Shown here: piece by piece, positions 1 through 7,693 of the stretch
Position numbering within the stretch: the first letter of the stretch is position 1
How the letters are laid out: the number at the start of each line of letters is the position of its first letter
Program-made: the position numbers and the translations under genes
DNA from: Archangium violaceum Cb vi76
GTDB taxonomy: Bacteria > Myxococcota > Myxococcia > Myxococcales > Myxococcaceae
Assembly: GCF_000733295.1 (NCBI RefSeq)
Contig: NZ_JPMI01000233.1
Coordinates: 62,001 to 126,000, forward strand
Direction of reading: 5' to 3'
Length of the DNA stretch: 64,000 nucleotides
The notes under the pieces: generated by a model
Database searches by the model: none
The model's input: only the letters and a program-made list of their open reading frames with translations
Told to the model about the DNA's origin: nothing

Positions 1-253
1 ACGTCTCCCCGGTGGCCGGCACGCCGGGGTTGTAGCTGAGCCAATCCCCCCGGGCCACGCTGCGCGCGTAGACGGCGTGGATCCACGCGTCATCGAGCGG
101 AAAGCCCCGTGCCCGCCAGTACTCGGGCGCGAGGGCGAAGGTGAGCGCCAGCACCGCCACCCCACAGCCCACGCCCACCAGCCAGCCAAGGCGCCTTTCC
201 GGAGTCGTGGAGGCGGGGACGGAAGGACTCGGGGCGGAGGGGTCGCTGCTCAT
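1..253 (-). CDS. Membrane glycosyltransferase-like protein, N-terminal part
   Basis: The 84 visible codons start at an ATG ending at 253 and run off the left edge. They encode a short Ser/Pro-rich cytoplasmic tail, one strong hydrophobic segment (about residues 24-43) and then DDAWIHAVYARS, followed by NPG and TGET. A DD-x-W-I motif just after the first membrane helix, followed by GET, is typical of the GT39/GT83 (ArnT/PMT-like) family, which uses polyprenyl-phosphate sugars at the periplasmic face. This is family inference from the N-terminus only. It lies 88 bp downstream of the kinase gene on the same strand, so it may be co-transcribed. Confidence 0.6.
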   Translation of the reverse strand, partial: MSSDPSAPSPSVPASTTPERRLGWLVGVGCGVAVLALTFALAPEYWRARGFPLDDAWIHAVYARSVARGDWLSYNPGVPATGET

Positions 254-340
254 GGCAAGGGCGCGACTCTACCTCACGGGACGTGGCCGGCACGGACCTT
301 CCACCGGGCTTCCAGGCGAGCGCCCCGCCGGTGTCCGGCC

Positions 341-3300
341 TCACGCCTCGGGGACGAGGCGCGCGCTCTCCAGGCTGCGCTTCAGCCGATCCCTCATGAC
401 GTTGGGAATCGTCTCCGCCCGGCGCAGGGCCTCCTCCAGGATGCGCACGGCCTCCTTTCGGCGACCCCGCCGGCGCAAGGCCCGCCCCCTGAGCTCCAGC
501 ACTTCCAGGGGCTCCTGCTCCACCGAGAACTCGTTGGAGCGCGCCAGCAGTGCCTCCCACTCCGCGTCGGTGGCGTCGCGCGTGGCCAGATCCACCGCGT
601 CGAACATGACCTCTTCCGAGGGGCTGAACTCCGCGCCGCTCTGCTTCAACGTCTGGCGGATCTCCGTCAGCAGCACGCGCGTCTTCTCGTCCTGCCCGAG
701 GTAGGCCAGGGCCCGGGCCTGCAGCAGCAGCGCCCAAGGCCTCGGGGCCATCTCCGGGTGGTGCCGCTCCAGCTCGATGGCGCGGATGATGTGCGGGGCC
801 GCCCCCTCCGCGTTCCCCGCCTGGTGGAGCAGCTCGCCCATGTTGTGCTCGGCGAAGTACTCCCAGCCCACCATGCCCAGCTCTCGCCCCAGGTGCAGGA
901 AGCGCTCCTGGTCCTGCATCGCCCCCTGGACGTCGTTGCGCGCCACCCACACGTTGCGCCGGTTGTTGATGGCGCTGCCCAGGTGCAGCCGGTCCCCACG
1001 CTCGCTGCACTCGGTGATGACCTCCTCGAGGATGTGCTCCGCCTCGTCGATGTGGCCGATGTTGGGGAGGATGACTCCCAGCAGCAACTGTGCCACCACC
1101 AGCGACTCGTAGCCGGCATCTCCCAGCTTCCGCGCCCGCTCGGCCGCCTCTCGCAGCGGCTCGCAGCACTCCTCCCACTGGCCGTCGCGGAACTGCGCGC
1201 GCCCCAGGCCCAGCAGCAGCCGCAGCTGCAACAGCGGCGATTGCAGCTTCCGGGAGAAGGTCAGATCCTGCGCCGCGTACACCCGCTCCTTCGAGCGCGC
1301 GTAGTCGTTGATCCAGTCGTAGGCCATGGCCTCGTCCAGCAGCAGATCCACCTCGTCGAAGACCGCCTCCAACTGCCGGGCCAGCTCGCGCGCCGCGGCG
1401 AAGTCCGCCAGCGAGTCCTCGTAACGCCCCACGCGGTAGCGCATGAGGCCCCTTCCCCGGAGCACCGTGAGGCGGCGCCGCCGGTCATCGGGCTCCAGCA
1501 ACTCGAGCGCGCGTGTATAGGTGGACTCGGCCTCGATATAGGCGTGGCGGCCCCGCGCGGACTCGGCCAGATCGATGTAGAGGGCGGCGGCCTCGTCACG
1601 CAGGCCGGCGGCGGCGGCGTGCAGGGCCAGGCGGGGCAGGCGCTGGCGCTCGGCGGCTCCGGCCTTGCTCTGGTAGTAGCGGAACGCCGCACGGTGGATG
1701 CGCGCCCGGTCCGCCTCGGGCAGCGAGCGCTCCACCGTGGCGCGCAGCAGCTCGTTGCGGAAGCTGAGGCCCTCCTGGCGGTGGCTCACCAGCAGGCCGA
1801 GGTCCAACAGCCGCCGTGTGGCGTGGCGGGGATCCAACGGGAAGTCCGCCGCGCCGCCGTCCTCCTCCAGCGCGTGCACCACGCCCTCGGCCTCGGCGGC
1901 GGTGAAGTCCGGGCCCAGCAACGCGCACAGCCGCGCGTGGGCCGCGAGCTCCACCGGCAGCGTGCCCAACTCGCGGTCCGCCAGCCAGTCCACCAGCCGC
2001 AGCTCCGGCATCCGGTCCAGCTCGTCCGTGGCCAGGAACCAGCTGCCGCCACTGGCGCGCTGACGCACGAGGCCCTGGCGCTTGAGGCCCCGCACCAGCT
2101 CCACGAGGAAGAGGGGGACGCGCTGGGCGCGCTCGGAGAGGTGCTCGAGCGCGGCGGCGGGGATGTTCTCCGCGGGGCGCAGCAGGGTGCGGCACAGCTC
2201 CACGGCGCTGGGGGGCGAGAGGGGGCCGAGTGGCAGCACGTGCCGGCGGGCGGCGCGCGTACCCCAGGAGGGGCGCAGGCGCTCGAAGCCGGGGCGCGCC
2301 AGCACGCACACCCAGAGGGGCAGGCGGGACTCGGCGAGCGCGGCGTACTCCAGCGCGTCCAGGGCCGTCTCCTCGGCGTACTGGGCGTCGTCGAGCAGCA
2401 GGCACAGGGGCCGGCGGCGGGCACGCGCGGCCAGCAATTCACCGGCGGCGCGCATGGCCAGGGAGCGAAGTGCGCCAGGTGCCGCGGCCCAGTTCTGCAG
2501 TCCGGCGGCGCCCGGTGCCAGCCACCCCAACGTGGAGGCCACGCCGGGCCACAGCTCGGTGGCCAGCTGGGGCCCCAGCAGCTCGAAGCACGTGGCGCGG
2601 CCCTCGTGGTCGGAGCCCGTCAGCTCGGCGTCGCCGCGGAAGTCGTAGAGGGCGCCGCGCAGCAGCATGCGCAGGGTGCCCTCGGGATCGCCCTGCACCG
2701 GCTCGCGGGCGCGCCACGTGGCCACCCGCGCGTTGGGCAGGGCCACCTGCAGTTGCTGGGCGAGCGCGGCGCTCAGGTGCGTCTTGCCGTGGCCCCGGTC
2801 TCCCAACACGGTGACGAGCGTGGGCGCGCCCTCCACCAGCGCCAGGCCCGCGCTCTCCATCAGCTCGGCCAGCTCGCTGCCGCGGCCCACCAGCACGCCA
2901 CTGCCGTGCTGGAGGATGGTGACGTCCTCGCGTCCCAGGCTCGCCGACGCGCGGCGGAAGACGCCCTCGCGGCCCGTCACCGGCTCGCACGGCAGGTCCG
3001 GCAGGGCCTCGGCCGCGGCGGTGGTGAGCAGCAGGGTGGAGGGATCGTCGTCGGTGGGGTAGCGGTCCTTGCGCGCGAAGATGGGGCCGAGGTAGCGCGC
3101 GGGCCCACCGGGACGGCGCTGCACCGTCACCGTGGCCACGTCGATCAGCGCGGCGGGCGCGAGGTTCTGCGCGGCGAGGCCCTCGGCGGCCTGCCGGGCG
3201 CGCCGCACGGGATTCTCTCCCGCGTCCGGATCGAAGACGCCAGCGAAGCGGGTGCCCTCGTGGGAAGCCATCTGCCCGCCGAAGCCGGCGAGCGCCTTCT

Positions 3301-4363
3301 GCACGGTGACGGGGTTGGCACCCGAGCGGAAGAAGAGCACCGCCACCGAGCGCCGCACGGGCGCGGGCGGAGTCGGGGCGGCCTTCTCGCGCGCGTGTGG
3401 CAGCGGGGTGGAGGGCTTCTCGGTGCTGGCCAGTGCCTCCAGGAGCGCGAGCCGCAGGGCGGCCACGGACTCATAGCGGCGCTCGCGCTCCTTGGTGAGG
3501 CAGCGCAGTACCACCTGCTCGAGCGCCGCGGGTACGGGCACCAGCTCCGAGGGACGCAGGGGCCGGCGCGCCAGGTGGGCGTGGATGACGTCGGCCGGGG
3601 TGCCGAAGAAGGGCGGGCGGCCGGTGAGCATCTCGTAGAGGAGGACGCCCAGGGAGTAGATGTCCGAGCGGATGTCCAGGCCGGACTGGCTCGAGCACTG
3701 CTCCGGGGACATGTACTCGACGGTGCCCGCGAAGGAGTCGCCGATGGGGGGCGTGGGCTCGTCGGCGGAGGAGTGGATTGCCGTGCTCACGGAGCGCGCG
3801 AGGCCGAAGTCGAAGAATCCGGCGGAGCGCGTGGCGTCATCGAGGAAGACGTTCTCCGGCTTGAGGTCGCCGTGGAGGTAGCCGTGGCCGTGCACCACCG
3901 CGAGCGCATCCAGCAGGGCCTGCGTGCGCGAGGTGAATTCGGCGAGCGGCATGGGGCCGGACACCTGCGCCATGCGCTGCGCGAGGGTAGGCGAGGCGAT
4001 GAACTGCATGACGAGGTACGGGGCGCCGTTGGGGAGGGTGCCCGTGTCATGCACGGAGGGGACGGTGGGAGGGCCGATGACGCGCAGGACCTCGGTCTCG
4101 CGGGCGAGCTGCGCGCGGGCGAGGGGCACCTCGGCGTGGGCCACCTTGATGGCCACGCGCGCGCCGTCGTGCTCACGCCGGGCGGAGTAGAGGGTGCCGA
4201 AGCCGCCACGGGCCACCTCCTCCTCGAGCCGGTAGCCGGCGAGCTCGAGGGACGGCGACGGCCGGCCACGTCCCGTGGAGGGGGCGTTGGTCGGGGTGGC
4301 TCCTCGAGGACAGTGCGCGTGGGTCCCCTCCCAACGCTGCCCGCATGTCACACAACGCGGCAC
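341..4363 (-). CDS. Ser/Thr protein kinase fused to AAA/NACHT-like ATPase and TPR region
   Basis: This 1340-residue cytoplasmic signalling protein starts with GTG and has a small zinc-ribbon-like start (C4, C7, C18). The kinase domain spans about 44-310: glycine loop GGFGT (53-57), K73 in VAIKV, catalytic loop HGDLKPEN (164-171), DFG at 185-187 and a SPEQ activation segment. The Arg of the usual HRD is Gly, so it is a non-RD type kinase. A second ATPase follows near 510-700, with Walker A GDRGHGKT and Walker B LCLLLDDAQ. The rest, about 850-1330, is helical with TPR-like repeats. Kinase-ATPase-TPR fusions are common in myxobacteria, where the ATPase/TPR part is thought to sense or scaffold. 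The substrate is unknown. The next gene upstream on this strand is a frameshifted small gene. Confidence 0.88.
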   Translation of the reverse strand: MPRCVTCGQRWEGTHAHCPRGATPTNAPSTGRGRPSPSLELAGYRLEEEVARGGFGTLYSARREHDGARVAIKVAHAEVPLARAQLARETEVLRVIGPPTVPSVHDTGTLPNGAPYLVMQFIASPTLAQRMAQVSGPMPLAEFTSRTQALLDALAVVHGHGYLHGDLKPENVFLDDATRSAGFFDFGLARSVSTAIHSSADEPTPPIGDSFAGTVEYMSPEQCSSQSGLDIRSDIYSLGVLLYEMLTGRPPFFGTPADVIHAHLARRPLRPSELVPVPAALEQVVLRCLTKERERRYESVAALRLALLEALASTEKPSTPLPHAREKAAPTPPAPVRRSVAVLFFRSGANPVTVQKALAGFGGQMASHEGTRFAGVFDPDAGENPVRRARQAAEGLAAQNLAPAALIDVATVTVQRRPGGPARYLGPIFARKDRYPTDDDPSTLLLTTAAAEALPDLPCEPVTGREGVFRRASASLGREDVTILQHGSGVLVGRGSELAELMESAGLALVEGAPTLVTVLGDRGHGKTHLSAALAQQLQVALPNARVATWRAREPVQGDPEGTLRMLLRGALYDFRGDAELTGSDHEGRATCFELLGPQLATELWPGVASTLGWLAPGAAGLQNWAAAPGALRSLAMRAAGELLAARARRRPLCLLLDDAQYAEETALDALEYAALAESRLPLWVCVLARPGFERLRPSWGTRAARRHVLPLGPLSPPSAVELCRTLLRPAENIPAAALEHLSERAQRVPLFLVELVRGLKRQGLVRQRASGGSWFLATDELDRMPELRLVDWLADRELGTLPVELAAHARLCALLGPDFTAAEAEGVVHALEEDGGAADFPLDPRHATRRLLDLGLLVSHRQEGLSFRNELLRATVERSLPEADRARIHRAAFRYYQSKAGAAERQRLPRLALHAAAAGLRDEAAALYIDLAESARGRHAYIEAESTYTRALELLEPDDRRRRLTVLRGRGLMRYRVGRYEDSLADFAAARELARQLEAVFDEVDLLLDEAMAYDWINDYARSKERVYAAQDLTFSRKLQSPLLQLRLLLGLGRAQFRDGQWEECCEPLREAAERARKLGDAGYESLVVAQLLLGVILPNIGHIDEAEHILEEVITECSERGDRLHLGSAINNRRNVWVARNDVQGAMQDQERFLHLGRELGMVGWEYFAEHNMGELLHQAGNAEGAAPHIIRAIELERHHPEMAPRPWALLLQARALAYLGQDEKTRVLLTEIRQTLKQSGAEFSPSEEVMFDAVDLATRDATDAEWEALLARSNEFSVEQEPLEVLELRGRALRRRGRRKEAVRILEEALRRAETIPNVMRDRLKRSLESARLVPEA

Positions 4364-4487
4364 GTCCCCAATCTACCGCAACCCGGCCGGCTTTCGCCGC
4401 TTCCGGGCCAAAATCGGGAGTCCCCCCAGGGGGTTGGAATGAACCCACCCGGTGGGGAGGATTCACTCCCAGGAAATCTCGTACGCG

Positions 4488-4753
4488 CTATCGAGGGGCC
4501 CCGTCGCCCACCACCTGGAGACTCGCGCACAGGCTGTTGAGCAGGCGCCGCGGGTTCTGCTGAACCCGCGTCATCATCAACTTGCCGAACACGGAGGTGA
4601 GGAAGTTCGTCTGCGCACGACCTCCCGGATGGCGTTGAAGAGGAGCCCTCGCGAGGTGTCAGACTCCTTGATGAAGGAGAGCCAGTGCTTCAACTCCTCC
4701 GGCGAGCCGAGTCGTAGCGTGTCCGGCGTGACGGCCCGGGTCTGCGTGCTCAT
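4488..4753 (-). pseudogene. Small hypothetical protein gene with a frameshift
   Basis: It starts at ATG 4753, preceded by a good ribosome site (GGGGGAG, 6 bases away), and reads MSTQTRAVTPDTLRLGSPEE, then a helical stretch ending FNAIRE. The frame then runs into about 19 unrelated residues and a stop at 4577. Moving by one base near 4620 instead gives NFLTSVFGKLMMTRVQQN and a stop at 4488, which looks like the natural C-terminus. The span is 266 bases, not a multiple of three. Either one base was lost or there is a sequencing error. I do not recognise the family. The palindrome pair at 4869-4930 lies about 120-180 bp upstream. Confidence 0.5.
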
Positions 4754-4868
4754 GAGGTGCTCCCCCTTCAGGGTGCTGAAGCAGCTCCGTGGCGTCATCA
4801 TGTGCCATCCCTCGGACATCCCTTCACGCAACGCACTCCCTCGTGTGCGAGCTCTCGAAAGTGTCTCG

Positions 4869-4890
4869 CACTCGTTGACGTCAACGAGTG
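4869..4890. repeat. Perfect 22-bp palindrome, copy 1
   Basis: The half-site CACTCGTTGAC is followed directly by its exact reverse complement, with no spacer. An identical 22-mer occurs at 14303-14324 and a degenerate one 40 bp away at 4909-4930. A spacerless perfect palindrome suits a dimeric DNA-binding protein or recombinase better than an RNA hairpin. Its function is unknown. Confidence 0.8.
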
Positions 4891-4908
4891 GTGTGAGTGG
4901 ATGTGTGA

Positions 4909-4930
4909 TGATCGTTGATGTCAACGAGTG
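4909..4930. repeat. Degenerate copy of the 22-bp palindrome
   Basis: This site keeps the core TCGTTGATGTCAACGAGTG and differs from the perfect site at four positions, three in the outer left arm and one in the core. It starts exactly 40 bp after the first copy, close to four helical turns, as in paired operators. Confidence 0.6.
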
Positions 4931-5111
4931 AGGCGAGGGATGCACTCCGTATCGATGAGGGCCACGTCCTGCTGAAGCGTTGGCGCCCTCCCTGTCGGCT
5001 CGTTGCCCTCCCCTTCCTGTGTCGTGGCGCTCATGCGACGCCCTTCTCTTCGGCCCTGTTTGTGTCTGGCTTTGCTCGTTGGGAGCCCGCGCTTCAGCAT
5101 GACGTCACAGG

Positions 5112-5669
5112 TTGGGGGTGCTCGGACTTACTTACCGGTTCCAAACCGCCGGGGAGGGCCTTGCTGTCTCACAAACAGGCTTCTGCCGCTCTGAATGGTT
5201 GGCCCGTTCGCATGACCCGCGCGGTTGTGAAGGGCTTTCATGCTCATCTCTTTCGTGTCGGAAGTGGAGTCGTGTTTCCGTAGGAGTCGCCCGTCTCCCG
5301 CCGGGCTTGTTTGCCGTGCTCTCCAGGCAGCTCCGGCTTCACTTCCACCTCTTTCCGCCCAAGGCCTCGGAATACGCCCCGTGGCTGGTGGCGGACGTGC
5401 TGCTGCTCGACGTGGTGCTCAAGAATGAGGCCGTCTCCCGGGCGGAGCTGGGCCGCCGTGTCCAGGAGTTCCAGCCGCTCGTGGTGCTGCGGCCCGACGG
5501 CTACCTGGCCTTGGCGCTCAGTGGCAGGGAACTGCAGTGCGTGGGCCCCGTGGGCGTCCAGGACGGGGCGTATCGGGCGGGTTCCTTCGAGGTGGGTACC
5601 TTCTACAGGAAGGACGAGACGGACAACTGGCAGCCCGTGTCCGTCCCTGGTTCCGTCGTCGCGCGCTAG
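5112..5669 (+). pseudogene. C-terminal remnant of an unrecognised protein
   Basis: Only the part from about 5311 to the stop at 5669 looks like real protein: LRLHFHLFPPKASEYAPW, then an acidic/hydrophobic helix and VLRPDGYLALALSG. Upstream of this the frame is Cys/Ser-rich with poor codon bias, and no convincing start with a ribosome site is visible. Another frame holds a signal-peptide-like start at 5033 (MRRPSLRPCLCLALLVGS), so the original gene may have begun there and been broken. It ends 30 bp before the broken kinase gene. The 4931-5110 stretch holds nothing else I can support. Confidence 0.35.
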
Positions 5670-5698
5670 GCCCTCCTCTCCTGCTTCCTCTCTCTCCC

Positions 5699-6321
5699 AT
5701 GTCCGAATCGAAGAAGCCCGGTGGTCCCGGGCCCGGCAAGTCCTTCGCGGTGGGCGACTTCCGCTACGCGATTGTCCGCTGCCTCGTCGAGCACCCCGAC
5801 TACGACACCCTGCTGCTCGCCACGCGAGAGCCTCTGCAGGATGGCCCGGTGAAACTCGTTGTTCTCAAGCCCATCGTCATGGAGCCCGGGCGCGAGGCCC
5901 GGCACCGGGCGCTGGAGGGGAGGACCTCGACGAGCGATTCCCTCCCGAGGTACGCGCCGAGCGCTCCTCGCTGCTCCCCCTGGAGACGTTGGCCAACCGC
6001 GTGCTGCACTTCGGTCCGGAAGAAGTGGAGCACGCGGCGAAGGACCTGCCCGCCGCCTTGCAGAAGATCGTGGCCCGGGCGTTGCGGCAGAACCCCGCCG
6101 ACCGCTACCCATCGGCGGACGACATGCGTTACGACCTGCGGGACTTCCTGCATGCCCGCCAGGGTCGACCCTATGGAGCGAAGGATGCGGAAGCGGAGCT
6201 GAGCGACATCCTCAAGGAGGCCTCGGACCTGCGCAAGCTGACGGCTCACCCGGACGTGGAGAAGGGCGTGTTTCCCCTGCCACCGGACTTGAAGGGCGAC
6301 GAGCCCGGCGGCGTTCACTGA
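5699..6321 (+). pseudogene. Ser/Thr kinase gene with the catalytic core deleted
   Basis: ATG 5699 opens MSESKKPGGPGPGKSFAVGD and a kinase N-lobe containing KLVVLKPI (to about 5925). The sequence then jumps, in another frame, to EDLDERFPPEVRAE and a typical end of kinase C-lobe: LPAALQKIVARALRQNPADR, then YPSADDMRYDL, ending at 6321. The catalytic loop, DFG motif and activation segment are all missing. The break lies near 5925-5935. The gene cannot make an active kinase. It precedes the HTH genes by 8 bp, suggesting a former operon of kinase and regulators. Confidence 0.75.
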
Positions 6322-6329
6322 GGTGCACC

Positions 6330-6751
6330 GTGGGCAGCTTCAACAAGAGGAACGTCTCACTCGCGAGGCACGTGGGGGCAGTGGCCCGTGAGGCACGTGC
6401 CCGCGCGGGGCTGACGCAGGCGGACGTCGCCGAGCGCGTCGAGCTGGCGACGGAGGTGTACGCGCGCCTCGAGCGCGGCAAGATGCTCCCGAGCGTGCCC
6501 TCCCTGCTGCGGCTGTGCCGCGCTCTGGGCGTGGATGCCAACTCACTGTTGGGGCTCGTCGCCGGCACGCCGCCGCAGTGGCTCGCGCCGGCCGCGCCTC
6601 CGTCCGACGAGCCACCCGCCCTCCGCCGTCTGCTGCGCTCCGTACGCCGGTTGGGGGGGCTCAAGTCAATGCGCTCACCCTCGTGGCCCGCTTCATGGGC
6701 CCGGCCCGCACGACACGGGGCTCCCGCGAACCGGACCAGGCCGCACGTTGA
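6330..6751 (+). pseudogene. XRE-family HTH regulator, copy A, frameshifted in a G-run
   Basis: A GTG at 6330 opens an XRE/Cro-type helix-turn-helix: LTQADVAERVELATEVYARL, then LERGKMLPSVPSLLRLCRAL. It closely parallels copies B and C. At a run of seven G (6653-6659) the frame shifts. One more G would restore AQVNALTLVARFMGPARTTR and a stop at 6751 that matches the end of copy B. As written, the frame instead reads through into copy B, giving a 273-residue double-HTH protein ending at 7151. This is decay, phase variation at the G-run, or a sequencing error. Confidence 0.65.
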
Positions 6752-6758
6752 AGGAGCG

Positions 6759-7151
6759 ATGATGCCCACGGCATTGCAACGCCACCTCGGAAAGGTGGCC
6801 AGGGACACCCGGCTGCGCCTGGGCCTCACCCAGGCCCAGATGGCCAGACGCGCCAGCCTCGCTCCCGTCGTCTACGGTCGCATCGAGCGCGCTCGGATGA
6901 TGCCCAGCGTGTCCACGCTGCTGCGGCTGTGTGGCGCGCTGGAGCTGGATGCGAACACGCTTTGGGGCTTCTCCTCACGGGCGCCGCCCTCCTGGCTCGT
7001 TCCTCCGGAAGCTGCCGCCGAAGGCACACCGGAGGTGCGCCAGTTGCGCCGCGCGATTCGCACGTTGACGGAGCGGCAGCTCGCCGCGCTCGCCACCCTG
7101 GCGCGCTCCATGGTGGCTCCTCCACGCAAACGGGCGCCGCGCGGCAGGTGA
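6759..7151 (+). CDS. XRE-family HTH transcriptional regulator, copy B
   Basis: The 130-residue product starts MMPTALQRHLGK, with an AAGGAG ribosome site just upstream, overlapping the end of copy A. Its N-terminal Cro/C1-type HTH spans about residues 8-65 (LTQAQMARRASLAPVVYGRI, then MMPSVSTLLRLC). A short helical tail (LRRAIRTLTERQLAALATLA) may mediate dimerisation. Such small XRE proteins usually repress nearby promoters. It is the only one of the three tandem copies that looks intact. Confidence 0.8.
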   Translation: MMPTALQRHLGKVARDTRLRLGLTQAQMARRASLAPVVYGRIERARMMPSVSTLLRLCGALELDANTLWGFSSRAPPSWLVPPEAAAEGTPEVRQLRRAIRTLTERQLAALATLARSMVAPPRKRAPRGR

Positions 7152-7159
7152 GACAACCC

Positions 7160-7693
7160 ATGCAACTCGAACACCTGCAGAAGTCTCTCGGTGATGTATG
7201 CCGCATGGCCCGCGAGCGGCTGGGGCTGACCCAGGCCCAGGTGGCGAAGCAGGTCTGCCTCGCCACCGAGGTCTACGGACGCATCGAGCGCGGCGGCCTG
7301 TTGCCGTCCGTACCCACGCTGCGCAAGCTGGCCCTCGCCCTCGGAATCTCCGCCGATGTGTTGCTGGAGCTGAGCCGCACGGAGGTGGCTCCTTCCCTGG
7401 CGACGCCTCCTCCCGAGGGCAGCCTTTCGCCCGAGCTGCGGCAGCTCGTCCGCATGCTGCGCGGGTGGAGCCCCGGGGAGGTGAAGCGGCTGATTCGCGT
7501 GGCGAAGGTGCTGGAAGCAGGGGATGCTTCACCGGGACTTGAAGCGGGAGAACATCCTCATCCGCGACTCGGACGGGCGGCCCGTCCTCGTGGATTTCGG
7601 AATCGGCTACCTGGCGGGAGAGCCCACCATCACCGGCGAGCGCTCCCTGCCTGGGACGGACGAGTACCGCACGCCCGAGTTCATCCGCCATGA
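7160..7693 (+). pseudogene. XRE-family HTH regulator, copy C, 3' end fused out of frame to a kinase
   Basis: ATG 7160 opens MQLEHLQKSLGDVCRMARER and the same HTH (LTQAQVAKQVCLATEVYGRI). The tail LRQLVRMLRGWSPGEVKRLI corresponds to the tail of copy B. From about 7520 the DNA belongs to a kinase gene in another frame, so the HTH reading continues as nonsense (EAGEHPHPRLGRAARPRG) to a chance stop at 7693. The HTH domain itself is whole, so a DNA-binding protein with a random tail could still be made. The stop of copy B lies 8 bp upstream. Confidence 0.65.

Noticed and set aside
77-4540. A 1487-codon open frame on the plus strand over the first kinase
   Set aside because: Same antisense artefact; no domain or start signal.
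4915-5283. A 122-codon plus-strand frame beginning in the palindrome region
   Set aside because: No ribosome site, mixed Cys/Pro/Arg composition and weak codon bias; treated as noncoding or remnant DNA.
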